Positions 49,295 through 58,175 of a DNA stretch of 64,000 bases are shown here, in pieces; position 1 is the first letter of the stretch, and each line of letters opens with the position of its first letter. The notes beneath the pieces are model-generated. The model saw only the letters and a list, made by a program, of their open reading frames with translations, did no database searches and had not been told where the DNA came from. Both the position numbers and the translations under genes were made by a program. Source of the stretch: Conexibacter sp. DBS9H8 (lineage in GTDB: Bacteria; Actinomycetota; Thermoleophilia; Solirubrobacterales; Solirubrobacteraceae); NCBI RefSeq assembly GCF_023330685.1, contig NZ_CP097128.1, positions 2,418,001 through 2,482,000 of the forward strand. The letters are read 5' to 3'.

Positions 49295-49690
49295 TCAGCG
49301 GCCGCGGCGCCGATGGGCGGCCCAGGCGGCGCTGGAGCCGCCGGCGAGCACGACGGCGGCGAGGATGACGACGAGCACCGCCGTCCCCGAGCCGCCCGAC
49401 CCCGAGCTCGTCTTGCTGGCGCTGTCTCCGATCGGCTTGACGGCATGCCCGAGCCGAAGGTTGAGCTCATCGGAGATCGCCGTGTAACAGGTGGTGTATT
49501 CGCGCACCGACACCGACATCTCTGAGAGCGCCCGCTGGAGCTCCCGGGTGCTGTAGTTCACGGTGAGCACGCCCCCGTGAGCTTGACAGTCGGCGATCGG
49601 CGACAATGTCCCTGCGCCCGCAGCGGGGGCCCACAGCAGGGACGCCGCGGTGAGGACGAGCAGGAGCGCCAGGACGCGAGGGCGTGACAT
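49295..49690 (-). CDS. Small secreted or membrane-anchored protein of unknown function
   Basis: 131 aa. It begins with a clean signal peptide (MSRPRVLALLLVLTAASLLW, cleavage near AGAG). The mature part has two cysteines (DCQAHGG, TTCYTA) and one helix, a Gly/Ser linker, then a second membrane helix (AVLVVILAAVVLAGG) with a basic RRRGR end. This is the layout of a surface protein tethered by a C-terminal helix. No family recognised. It is on the strand opposite the glycosidase genes, between paralogs 1 and 2. Confidence 0.65.
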   Translation of the reverse strand: MSRPRVLALLLVLTAASLLWAPAAGAGTLSPIADCQAHGGVLTVNYSTRELQRALSEMSVSVREYTTCYTAISDELNLRLGHAVKPIGDSASKTSSGSGGSGTAVLVVILAAVVLAGGSSAAWAAHRRRGR

Positions 49691-49747
49691 CGCGCCGGTA
49701 CTTTAGAGTGCACAACTTCCGGGGCGGGAAGACGTTGAAAGCAATTC

Positions 49748-51394
49748 GTGCGCCCACCCCATCCCCGTATCCGCCCCATCCTCATCGCCGTCGCGCTCGC
49801 CGGCGCCGCCCTGCTCGCCGGCTGCGGAGCCGGCCAACCGGCCCGCGTGGCAACCGCGAGCCGACCGGCGGGCCACGGCAGCGGGCGCCGACCGCTGTCG
49901 ATCATGGAATCCGACGGCCTCCTCTACACGAACGCCCCGGTGCTGTTCAGCGCCGCCCGCAGCCTCGGCGTGCAGGTCGTACGCTTCAACGTCCTCTGGA
50001 GCGGCTATGTGACCGATCCCCACAGCCCCTCCCCCCCCGCCGGGTTCGCCGCCGACAACCCGGCCAGCCCGGGCTATGACTTCACGTTCCTCGACGCGTT
50101 GGACCGGGAGGCCGCAGCCGCCGGCGTCCGCCTGTTCCTCACCGTCACCGGCCCGCCGCCCCGCTGGGCCCGGGGCGCTCACCCGCTGCTCGGACGCCAC
50201 GGCTGTGGCCGCTGTGCCCAGTGGGAGCCCGTCCCCGCCGCCTACGGAGCGTTCGTGCACGCGCTCGGGACCCGCTACTCCGGACACTTCATCGCGCCGG
50301 GTGCGAGCACCCCGCTACCCCGGGTGAGCTTCTGGTCGCTGTGGAACGAGCCGAATTACGGACCCGACCTCGCCCCGCAGTCGCGGCTCCAGGGAGCGGG
50401 CACCCTGATCGTCGACACGGCCGCCCCCCAGTACCGGCGCCTGCTCGCAGCCGGGTGGGCCGGCCTGCGGTCCAGCGGGCACACGCCGGGAAGCGACACG
50501 ATCCTCGTCGGCGAGACCGCGCCGGTGGGGGAACTTGACCCCGGCATCGACAACATGACACCGCCGCTGCAGTTCCTCCGCGACCTCTACTGCGTCTCGA
50601 GCGCCTACCGGCCGCTCACCGGCGCCGCGGCGGCCGCGGAGGGGTGCCCGGCCGGGATGAGCGGGGGCCAGTTCCGGGCCGACAATCCGGCGTTGTTCGA
50701 CGCCAGCGGATGGGCCGACCATCCCTACGATTACGTCGTGCCCCCGACCGTCCCGCAGAGGGCCGGCGCTGACGGGGCGAACTTCGCCGACTTCGCCCGC
50801 CTGCCCGACCTCGCCCGGGCCCTCGACCGCGCCGCGGCAGCGTGGGGCGCCGACCCGCGCCTGCCGATCTACAACACCGAGTACGGATACTTCAGTGACC
50901 CGCCCGCCCATTACGACGCGCTCGCACCGGCGACGATCGCCCGCTACATGAACTGGACCGAGTACCTCAGCTGGAGCGACCCCCGGATCGCCTCCTATGA
51001 CCAGTATCTGCTGACCGACCCGGCGGCCGCGTCAGGTTCCACCTTCGACACCGGCCTCGAGTTCGCCGACGGCCAACCCAAGCCGGACATCTACGCCGCC
51101 TTCGAGCTGCCGCTGTGGCTCACGCGGACGAGGCTGGCGCGCCCCGGGACCCTGCCCGTCTGGGGGTGCGTGCGTCCGCTTGACACCGCTCCGGGCACCA
51201 GCGGACGGGTGGCGATCCAGTACGCGCCCACCGGCGGCGGGTTCAGGACCCTGAAGACGCTCACCGTGAACGGACGGGCGGGCTGCTACTTCGACACCAC
51301 CGTCCGGATCGGGGCCAGCGGCGTGCTGCGACTCAGCTTCGACCCGGGCCACGGAGCGATCACGAGCCGGAGCCAGGCGGTGGTCGTCGGATGA
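49748..51394 (+). CDS. Lipoprotein clan GH-A glycoside hydrolase-like protein, paralog 2
   Basis: 548 aa. N-terminus with lipobox LLAGC (Cys near residue 26), so it is membrane-anchored on the outer face, unlike paralog 1. The same TIM-barrel pattern follows: LGVQVVRFNVLWSGYV, SFWSLWNEPNYGPDL with acid/base Glu, ADHPYDYVVPP and the nucleophile region IYNTEYGYF. The C-terminal module is the same as in paralogs 1 and 3 (LPVWGCVRP, FRTLKTLTVNGRAGCYFDT). GTG 49748. The stop overlaps the next gene by four bases (ATGA), so paralogs 2 and 3 are one transcription and translation unit. Confidence 0.75.
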   Translation: MRPPHPRIRPILIAVALAGAALLAGCGAGQPARVATASRPAGHGSGRRPLSIMESDGLLYTNAPVLFSAARSLGVQVVRFNVLWSGYVTDPHSPSPPAGFAADNPASPGYDFTFLDALDREAAAAGVRLFLTVTGPPPRWARGAHPLLGRHGCGRCAQWEPVPAAYGAFVHALGTRYSGHFIAPGASTPLPRVSFWSLWNEPNYGPDLAPQSRLQGAGTLIVDTAAPQYRRLLAAGWAGLRSSGHTPGSDTILVGETAPVGELDPGIDNMTPPLQFLRDLYCVSSAYRPLTGAAAAAEGCPAGMSGGQFRADNPALFDASGWADHPYDYVVPPTVPQRAGADGANFADFARLPDLARALDRAAAAWGADPRLPIYNTEYGYFSDPPAHYDALAPATIARYMNWTEYLSWSDPRIASYDQYLLTDPAAASGSTFDTGLEFADGQPKPDIYAAFELPLWLTRTRLARPGTLPVWGCVRPLDTAPGTSGRVAIQYAPTGGGFRTLKTLTVNGRAGCYFDTTVRIGASGVLRLSFDPGHGAITSRSQAVVVG

Positions 51395-53124
51395 GCGCGC
51401 GCGTACCGGCCGGGGTGCGTCTCCTCCGCTCCCGCGCGCTCGCCCTCGCCCTCCTGTGGGCGGTGGGACTGCTCCTGCTGTCAGGGCTCGCCGCCCCCTC
51501 TGCGCGAGCGGACCAGACGCAGGTGACGATCCTCGAGGACGACCCGCTGGTGCTCAGCAACCCGGTCGGCACCCTCACGGAGGCTCGGGCTCTCGGGGTG
51601 ACGACGCTGCGTTTTGACCTCCCGTGGGCGGCGGTCGCCCCCGCCACCAGTTCGTGGACCCGGCCCCGCTTCAACGCCACCGATCCGGCGGCGTACGGTG
51701 CGGGGGCGTGGGCGCCCTATGACGCGGTGATCCTCGCCGCCCAGCGGCTCGGGATCACCGTCGATCTTGACCTCGCGCCCGGTGCGCCGCGCTGGGCGAC
51801 CGGCCCCGGCCAGCCCCGCAAGGTCAAGGGATACCCGCACTGGCAGTGGGAACCCAACGCGGTGCAGTTCGGGTACTTCGCCCAGGCGGCCGGGGAACGC
51901 TACAGCGGCAACTGGAACCCGCTCACAAACCGGCTCGACCCCGGGAACCCGGCCGACCTCCCCCGGGTGAGCTTCTGGTCGATCTGGAACGAACCCAACT
52001 ACGGCCCGAGCCTCGCCCCCCAGGCGCTGCCGGGACATCCCGGCGTCGAGGACAGCCCGCGCATGTACCGCGAGCTCGTCGACGCTGCCTGGAAGGGCCT
52101 GGGCGCCAGCGGCCATCGCACGCCGACGGACACGATCATCATCGGTGAGCTCGCCCCGCGGTCGGAGCTGACCGCACCGAACGCGTTCGGCGACTTCAAC
52201 GGGATGACGCCGCTCGTCTTCCTCCAGAACCTGTACTGCCTCACGTCCACCTACCGGCCGCTCACCGGGGTGGCCGCCGCCCTCCGGGGGTGCCCGGCGA
52301 CCGCCGCCGGATCACGCCGGTTCGTCGCCGACAACCCGGCCCTGTTCGACAACAGCGGTGTCTCAGACCACCCATACGACGAGTGGTTCGCGCCCAACCA
52401 GGAGCTTGATATCCCGAAGCTGCGCGGGTGGGCGCTGGAGAACACCCAGGACACGTCACTGGCGACGATCGGCGTGCTCAGCGAGGGCCTCAACCGCCTG
52501 CTCGGTGCCTACGGCGTCCACCGTCAGCTGCCGATCTGGGACACCGAGTACGGCTACCAGACCAATCCGCCCCACCGTGCCGGCAAGGGCCAGCCGCCAT
52601 GGCCGAGCCCCGCCCGCGCGGCTTACTACGACAACTGGGCTGAGTACCTGCAGTGGCGCAACCCGCGGATCAAGTCCTTTGACCAGTACCTGCTGCGGGA
52701 CGCCGAGCCCGCGCTCGCCGCCAACAACTACGGCGGCTTCGCCAGCGGGCTGATCAACTACGACGGCTTCGCCAAGGCCGACTACAGCGCCTTCCGGATG
52801 CCGATCTACCTGCCCCGCACGGTCGCCGGCCGTGCCGGTCAATCCCTGCAGGTGTGGGGGGACGTGCGGCCGTCGGTGTTTCTGCTCGACGCAAACCTCG
52901 GTGGACCGCCACCGCGGGTGCGGCTGCTGTTCCGCCCCCGCGGCGCGCGCACCTTCAGCCTCCTCACCACCTTGCCGCTGCGCGCCGAGGGCTACTACGA
53001 CGCGTGGGTGCCCTTCCCCGCCTCCGGCACCCTCGAGGCGCAGTGGCAGGTGCCGCGCGGCACGCTGCCGATCATCTCCGGGCAGACCCTGTTCAGCCGG
53101 CCCGTCGGCGTCGCCGTTCGTTGA
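51391..53124 (+). CDS. Secreted clan GH-A glycoside hydrolase-like protein, paralog 3
   Basis: 577 aa. Signal peptide (basic start, ALALALLWAVGLLLLSGL, cleavage near SARAD). TIM-barrel motifs: LGVTTLRFDLPWAAV, SFWSIWNEPNYGPSL (acid/base Glu), SDHPYDEW and IWDTEYGYQ, where Asp replaces the Asn before the nucleophile TEYGY. The C-terminal beta module matches the paralogs (LQVWGDVRP, FSLLTTLPLRAEGYYDA). Start ATG 51391 overlaps the upstream stop (ATGA). 53125-53290 downstream shows no gene. Confidence 0.75.
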   Translation: MSARVPAGVRLLRSRALALALLWAVGLLLLSGLAAPSARADQTQVTILEDDPLVLSNPVGTLTEARALGVTTLRFDLPWAAVAPATSSWTRPRFNATDPAAYGAGAWAPYDAVILAAQRLGITVDLDLAPGAPRWATGPGQPRKVKGYPHWQWEPNAVQFGYFAQAAGERYSGNWNPLTNRLDPGNPADLPRVSFWSIWNEPNYGPSLAPQALPGHPGVEDSPRMYRELVDAAWKGLGASGHRTPTDTIIIGELAPRSELTAPNAFGDFNGMTPLVFLQNLYCLTSTYRPLTGVAAALRGCPATAAGSRRFVADNPALFDNSGVSDHPYDEWFAPNQELDIPKLRGWALENTQDTSLATIGVLSEGLNRLLGAYGVHRQLPIWDTEYGYQTNPPHRAGKGQPPWPSPARAAYYDNWAEYLQWRNPRIKSFDQYLLRDAEPALAANNYGGFASGLINYDGFAKADYSAFRMPIYLPRTVAGRAGQSLQVWGDVRPSVFLLDANLGGPPPRVRLLFRPRGARTFSLLTTLPLRAEGYYDAWVPFPASGTLEAQWQVPRGTLPIISGQTLFSRPVGVAVR

Positions 53125-53290
53125 GGCGATCCCGAGCGAGGCTCCATCGCGGCGGGAGTTGGACGAGGGCCGGGGCACCGGATCGACGACGATCTCCGTC
53201 CGCCCCTCTCTCCAGTCCGGCGGCCGCCATCATGATCTCCCGCGGGCGGCTTCCGAGCAAATCGTCGCGCACGCTTTAAGCTAACCCGCC

Positions 53291-55873
53291 GTGAGTCCGG
53301 GCATCAGAGACGTGGTGGTGCCTCCTGCTGTGCTCAGGCGCCTCGGCGAGATCTGCGGGCCTGCCCACGTCGCCGCCGACGCCACGACCCGCGGGGTCTA
53401 CCGGCCGACCGCCGCCGGCTTTTTCGACGCGGACGCGGACGAGGTGACGCCGGGGGCCGTCGTGGCCCCCAGCTCGGCTGCGGAGGTGACGGCTGTCCTC
53501 ACCGCCTGTGCGGAGACCGAAACCCCGTGGGCGGTCAGAGGGGCCGGCACGGCACTCACCGCGGCGGCGCCCCACTCCGCGGCGGCCGCCACGGAGGGCG
53601 GGGTGCTGATCGTGCTCACCCGAATGCGGCGAATCCTCGCCATCGACCGGACCCGCGGTGAGGTTCGAGTTCAGCCGGGGGTGAGCGCGCGCGCGGTGTG
53701 TGAGGCGGTCGCCCCCGGGCACGTCTTCTGGCCGGGACGGCACGGTCGGCCCGTGGGGACCGTCGGGGGCGCTCTCGCGACCGACGCGCGCGGGCCCACC
53801 GGTCCCGTCCACGGCACGGTGGCCGACCACGTGCTCGGGGTCGAGCTCGCCCTCACGAACGGGGGTCTGATCACCCTGCGGAGGGACGAGCCCGGCTACG
53901 ACCTCATTGGCGGGCTCGGTGGGTCGGCCGGGACGCTCGGAATCGTCGTCTCCCTCGATCTTCGGATCGCGTCGGCGCCAGCCAGCACCCGGACGCTCAG
54001 CGCAAGCTTCACGACGCTCGCCGAGGCCGTCGCCGCCTCCGGCACGGTCCTCCGCGCGGGGGTCACGCCGACGGCGATGGAGGTGATCGACAGCATCGCC
54101 CTGACCGCGCTGGCCCGCGCCGGGGCGGCACCGTGGCGCGACGACGCCGGCGCGGTCCTGCTTCTCGAGCTCGACGGCGCGCCCGCCGACACGCTGCTCG
54201 CGCTCGAGACGACCGCGCGGCTGTGTGCACGCGAGCAGGCCCAGGACATCCAGATCGCCGCTGATGGGATCGAACGCCGAGCCCTGTGGGACGCCCACGC
54301 GACGCTGCCGGCCGTGTTGCGGCGTGTGAGCCCCGCCGTCACTGGTTCCCAGCTCACCGTCGGACCCTCCCGACTGCCCGCGCTGCTCGAGCGGATCGGC
54401 CGTCTCACCCGATCCCACCGACTCCCCGTCTCCTTGCAGGTTCGGGGCGGCGACGGGAGCGTGCGCGCGGTCATCAGCCACGAGCCGACCGCTTCCGGTG
54501 TGGCCCGGGCCCGTGCGCTGTCCGCCGCGATCGGGGAGGCCGGCCGCTCGCTCGCCGCGACGATCGACGGCGGGACGATCGACGGCGACGCGTCCGCCGG
54601 GAAGTTCCGCGTTCTCCGCGCTCTCCAGGAAGCCTTCTCGAGCGACGCCACAGCGGCGCCGGCGCGACCGGCGCCCGAGGACCGCCCGCCACGGCCGAGT
54701 GCTAGCGCCGTCCCGGTGACCCCGGTGACCCCAGCGACCCCGGTGACCCCAGCGACCGCCGCGGAGCTCGTGGAGGTGCTGCGGGCCGCCGCGGCGGCGG
54801 GCCGCCCGCTGCGGATCGCCGGCGCGGGAACGAAGGGGCGCTGGGGCACCGCACGCCGCCACGACGGCCAGGCCCTGCTCGCCACCGGCGGGCTGACCCG
54901 GATCGGTGCGGTCGACCCGCTCGCCCGGACGGTCACCGTCGACGCCGGTGTCCGCCTCGGCGACCTGCAGCGCTCCCTTGCGCCGGGCGGCCTCACCGTC
55001 GCCCTCGACCCCCCGGCCGCTGACCGGGCGACCCTCGGTGGGATCCTCGCGACCGGGGACTGTGGCCCGCTCAGCCATCGCTACGGACCCGCCCAAGCCC
55101 AGGTGCGCGCGCTCACCGCCGCCCTCGCGGACGGGACGATCCTCTCTGTCGGCGAGGACCGGCACGAGAACAACACCACTCCGGGACTGCACCGTCTGTT
55201 CTGTGGCAGCTACGGCACACTCGGGGTGATCCTCTCGCTCACCCTCACCCTCACTCCGGTCCCCGAGCGCACCGCGACCGCGACGGCGGTCGCGACCGAC
55301 CCCGACCGGCTCGTCGCCGCGGCCACTGCGCTTGACCGGTCTGCGCTGGGGCTCCGAGCCCTCGATCTCGCCTGGCGGACCGGGCGCGGCGGGCTGCTCG
55401 CCCAGTGCGCCGGCGTGAACGCCCGAGAGCAGGCGGGCCGCGCCGCTGCTGTGATGGCTGACGCGGGCCTCTCCGACCCTGAGGTGAGTGAGGCGGATAC
55501 CGCGCTCTGGGAGCGCCAGCGCCTCGGCCAGCGCTCGAGTGGCAGAGCGCTCGTGTGGGTGAGCCTGCCCGCGCCACGGATGGGCGACCTGCTCACCCTG
55601 GCGGACCGGGCCGACGCGACCGTCGTCGGTCGGGCCGCCCGCGGGATCGCCTACCTCGAACTCGACCCCGCGAGGCTGCCCGTACTTGCGGCCGGTTGGC
55701 CGGCCGGAGCGGTCGCCGAGCTGCGTGACCGCCCGGCCGGCGTCAGTCTCGGAGGCCCTGACGAGCTCTGGCGCGGGACCTCAGCCGCCGCCCTCAGGCT
55801 GATGCGCGCGCTCAAGGCGCGCCTGGACCCCGACGGGATCTGCAACCCTGGGCTGTTCGTCGGGGGGATCTAA
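53291..55873 (+). CDS. Fused glycolate oxidase subunits GlcD-GlcE (two FAD-binding oxidoreductase modules)
   Basis: 860 aa. Residues ~1-440 form a GlcD-like flavoprotein (VVAPSSAAEVTAVLTACAETETPWAVRGAGTALTAAA, GTVGGALATDARG, LGGSAGTLGIV). A Pro/Thr/Val linker (repeats of VTPATP near 475-490) follows, and residues ~490-860 form a second PCMH-type FAD module like GlcE (RIAGAGTKGRWG, GGILATGDCGPLSHRYG, FCGSYGTLGVI, and the C-terminal LKARLDPDGICNPGLF). GlcD and GlcE are normally separate genes. With GlcF they oxidise glycolate to glyoxylate. The first FAD loop is GAGTALTAAA rather than the usual GGGTGLSGG, so cofactor use by module 1 is uncertain. GTG 53291; glcF starts 4 bases after the stop. 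Confidence 0.82.
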   Translation: MSPGIRDVVVPPAVLRRLGEICGPAHVAADATTRGVYRPTAAGFFDADADEVTPGAVVAPSSAAEVTAVLTACAETETPWAVRGAGTALTAAAPHSAAAATEGGVLIVLTRMRRILAIDRTRGEVRVQPGVSARAVCEAVAPGHVFWPGRHGRPVGTVGGALATDARGPTGPVHGTVADHVLGVELALTNGGLITLRRDEPGYDLIGGLGGSAGTLGIVVSLDLRIASAPASTRTLSASFTTLAEAVAASGTVLRAGVTPTAMEVIDSIALTALARAGAAPWRDDAGAVLLLELDGAPADTLLALETTARLCAREQAQDIQIAADGIERRALWDAHATLPAVLRRVSPAVTGSQLTVGPSRLPALLERIGRLTRSHRLPVSLQVRGGDGSVRAVISHEPTASGVARARALSAAIGEAGRSLAATIDGGTIDGDASAGKFRVLRALQEAFSSDATAAPARPAPEDRPPRPSASAVPVTPVTPATPVTPATAAELVEVLRAAAAAGRPLRIAGAGTKGRWGTARRHDGQALLATGGLTRIGAVDPLARTVTVDAGVRLGDLQRSLAPGGLTVALDPPAADRATLGGILATGDCGPLSHRYGPAQAQVRALTAALADGTILSVGEDRHENNTTPGLHRLFCGSYGTLGVILSLTLTLTPVPERTATATAVATDPDRLVAAATALDRSALGLRALDLAWRTGRGGLLAQCAGVNAREQAGRAAAVMADAGLSDPEVSEADTALWERQRLGQRSSGRALVWVSLPAPRMGDLLTLADRADATVVGRAARGIAYLELDPARLPVLAAGWPAGAVAELRDRPAGVSLGGPDELWRGTSAAALRLMRALKARLDPDGICNPGLFVGGI

Positions 55874-55877
55874 AGCG

Positions 55878-57149
55878 ATGGGCCTCCCCGACCCACCGCT
55901 GGACGACAGCTGGACCGCGGCGCTCGGCGACGCCCTCAGCGACTGCGTTCACTGCGGACTCTGCCTCGAGGCGTGCCCGACCTACCTGCTCTGGGGGGAG
56001 GAGGCCGACTCGCCGCGGGGGCGGATCACCCAGGTCGCGGATGCCGCCCGTGACAACGGCCGGCTGAGCGCCGAGACCGCCGTCCACCTTGACCGCTGCG
56101 TCGGGTGCCTCAGTTGTGTGAGTGCCTGTCCGACCGGCGTCGCTTATGACCGGATCCTCGCCGCCGCCCGGCCAGCCGTCGAGGCCCAGCATCCACGCTC
56201 TCCCCCGCAACGCGTGCTGCGGCTGTTGCTGTGGGAGACGCTCCCCTATCCGAGTCGACTTGAGGCGCTCGGGTCCACCCTCCGGGCCGCCCGGCGCTCC
56301 CGTGTCCGTGACCGGCTGCCCGACCCGGTCGGTGCGCTCAGCCGCGGACTTCCAGAGCCGCCCCCCGCGGCGGCGTCCGCCCCACCGCTACCGACCTTCA
56401 CCCCGGCCCTCGGGCGCCGGCGCGGGCAGGTCGGTCTGCTGCTCGGCTGCCTCCAGCGCGTCTTCTTCGCCGACGTGCACCGGGCGAGCATGGCCGTGCT
56501 CGCCGCCGAGGGCTACGACGTGATCGCCCCCCGCCTGCCCGACTGCTGCGGAGCCCTTGAACTGAGTGCGGGTGAGGTCGAGCTGGGCCTCGCCCGCGCC
56601 CGGGCGACGATCGCCGCCTTCTCGGGGGTGGGTGCGCTGGACGCGGTGATCGTCAACGCCGGCGGGTGCAGTGCGGCGATGAAGGACTACGGAGGGCGCC
56701 TGGGCACGTCCGCCGCCTGGGAGTTCTCCGGGCTCGTCCGGGACATCAGCGAGTTCCTCGCCGACATCGACGCCCGAGCGCCCCGAGGGCCGCTCCCCAT
56801 ACGCGCCGTCTATCACGACGCGTGCGAGCTCGCGCACGGCCAGGGGATCCGGGCCCAGCCACGTGCGCTGCTTGCCGGCATCCCCGAGCTGACACTGCTC
56901 GAGCCGGGCGCGGAGGCCGCCATCTGCTGCGGGGCGGCCGGGGTCCACCGCTTCCTCGAGCCCGTCACCGCCGCGACCCTCGGGGCGCGCAAGGTCGAGC
57001 AGCTCCTCGCCGGGGAGCCGGAGATGGTGCTCAGCCCAAGCCCGAACTGCAGCGCCCAGATCGCCACTCACGCCCGCGCGGTCGGCCGTCCGGTCGAGGT
57101 TCTCCACCCGATGGAGCTGCTGTGGCGCTCGCTTCGGGCCGCCCGCTGA
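55878..57149 (+). CDS. glcF: Glycolate oxidase iron-sulfur subunit GlcF
   Basis: 423 aa. Two ferredoxin-like 4Fe-4S motifs, CVHCGLCLEACPTYL (Cys 23, 26, 29, 33) and CVGCLSCVSACPTG (Cys 74, 77, 80, 84), are followed by two cysteine-rich CCG domains: LPDCCGALELSAGE and AAICCGAAGVHRFLEP. Takes electrons from the flavin subunit to the quinone pool. It is transcribed with the GlcD-GlcE fusion, so the two form a two-gene version of glcDEF. Stop 57149; a weak hairpin (57168-57203) separates it from the converging next gene. Confidence 0.9.
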   Translation: MGLPDPPLDDSWTAALGDALSDCVHCGLCLEACPTYLLWGEEADSPRGRITQVADAARDNGRLSAETAVHLDRCVGCLSCVSACPTGVAYDRILAAARPAVEAQHPRSPPQRVLRLLLWETLPYPSRLEALGSTLRAARRSRVRDRLPDPVGALSRGLPEPPPAAASAPPLPTFTPALGRRRGQVGLLLGCLQRVFFADVHRASMAVLAAEGYDVIAPRLPDCCGALELSAGEVELGLARARATIAAFSGVGALDAVIVNAGGCSAAMKDYGGRLGTSAAWEFSGLVRDISEFLADIDARAPRGPLPIRAVYHDACELAHGQGIRAQPRALLAGIPELTLLEPGAEAAICCGAAGVHRFLEPVTAATLGARKVEQLLAGEPEMVLSPSPNCSAQIATHARAVGRPVEVLHPMELLWRSLRAAR

Positions 57150-57226
57150 GGCCCCGCCGAGCGCGAGGCCGACCGAGCAGCCCTGTCATGCCGCGCGGTC
57201 GGCAGGATCGCCGGAGGCTCAGCCGA

Positions 57227-58141
57227 TCACCCGGGAACGACGCGGGCCCCCTCCCCGAAGGGCCCGTCCCGTTCGCTCACCGCCTGACGGAAGCCCGCCT
57301 CCGCGGCACGCCGGGCAAACGCGTACCCCTCCGGCGTGTGGCGGGTGATCCCATCCAGGATCGTCCCCAGCGTCTGGGAGACGGCAAGCCCGTGGTTGAC
57401 GGTCTCGGTGTTGACGAGCAGCTTCATCATCTGCAACTGATTGAGCGGCATCTGGGCGATCCGACCGAGCAGCCATTCCGTCCGCGCATCGAGCTCGCCG
57501 GCGGCCGGCGCCTCGGTCGCCAGCCCCCACTCCAGCGCCTCAGCCCCAGACAGGCAGTCCCCCGTGAACAGCAGACGCTTGGCCCGCATCGGCCCAAGCC
57601 GATGGGCCCACATCGCTGTCGTTGGAGACCCCCACACCCGCGCGGGCGGATAACCGATCTTCGCCGTCGCCTCGATCACGAGCAGATCCGAGCACAACGC
57701 GAGGTCGGTCCCCCCGGCGACGCAGAAGCCGTGCACCTTGCAGATGACGGGCTTGCTGCAATGAAAGAGAGTCATGAACGCCCGCACGTTGCGGGACATG
57801 CCGGCGTAGTCGACCATCGGATCCCACGGCCGGGACGGATCGTGGTTGGCCGCCTGGACGGCAGGGCTCGTCGGTGACCCGGCCGGTGCGTCCGCGTCAC
57901 CGTAGCCGCCCTCCCGCATCGACTCGGCGCTCGCGACGAGATCATATCCGCCGCAGAACCCCTTGCCGTTCCCGGCGAGAGCGAGGACGCGGACGGTCGG
58001 GTCGAGGTCGGCCCGTTCGACCGCATCGGCGATCGCGGCGATCAGCGAATTCGTGAGTCCGTTGCCCCGCTCGGGTCGGTTGAGGGTCAGCCGGGCGACC
58101 GGGCCGTCGACGTCGTACTCGAGCTCCTCACTCACGCTCAC
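57227..58141 (-). CDS. Enoyl-CoA hydratase/isomerase (crotonase) family protein
   Basis: 304 aa. Crotonase fold: VARLTLNRPERGNGLTNSLIAAI, VLALAGNGKGFCGGYDL (first oxyanion turn), VICKVHGFCVAGGTDLALCSDLLVIEATAKIGYPPARVWG (second oxyanion turn). At the place where hydratases have the first catalytic Glu (GGG-EL) this protein has GGTDL (Asp), so hydratase activity is not certain, and an isomerase or other crotonase reaction is possible. GTG 58141 or GTG 58135 (better spaced to AGAGG). Substrate unknown. Confidence 0.85.
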   Translation of the reverse strand: MSVSEELEYDVDGPVARLTLNRPERGNGLTNSLIAAIADAVERADLDPTVRVLALAGNGKGFCGGYDLVASAESMREGGYGDADAPAGSPTSPAVQAANHDPSRPWDPMVDYAGMSRNVRAFMTLFHCSKPVICKVHGFCVAGGTDLALCSDLLVIEATAKIGYPPARVWGSPTTAMWAHRLGPMRAKRLLFTGDCLSGAEALEWGLATEAPAAGELDARTEWLLGRIAQMPLNQLQMMKLLVNTETVNHGLAVSQTLGTILDGITRHTPEGYAFARRAAEAGFRQAVSERDGPFGEGARVVPG

Positions 58142-58175
58142 ACCTCTCCCGGCTCATCAGGCTCCCGCCCCGTTG

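Noticed and set aside
57168-57203. GCCGACCG/CGGTCGGC as a terminator between glcF and the crotonase gene
   Set aside because: The 8-bp stem has a 20-base loop; too weak to list as a feature, although its position is suitable.
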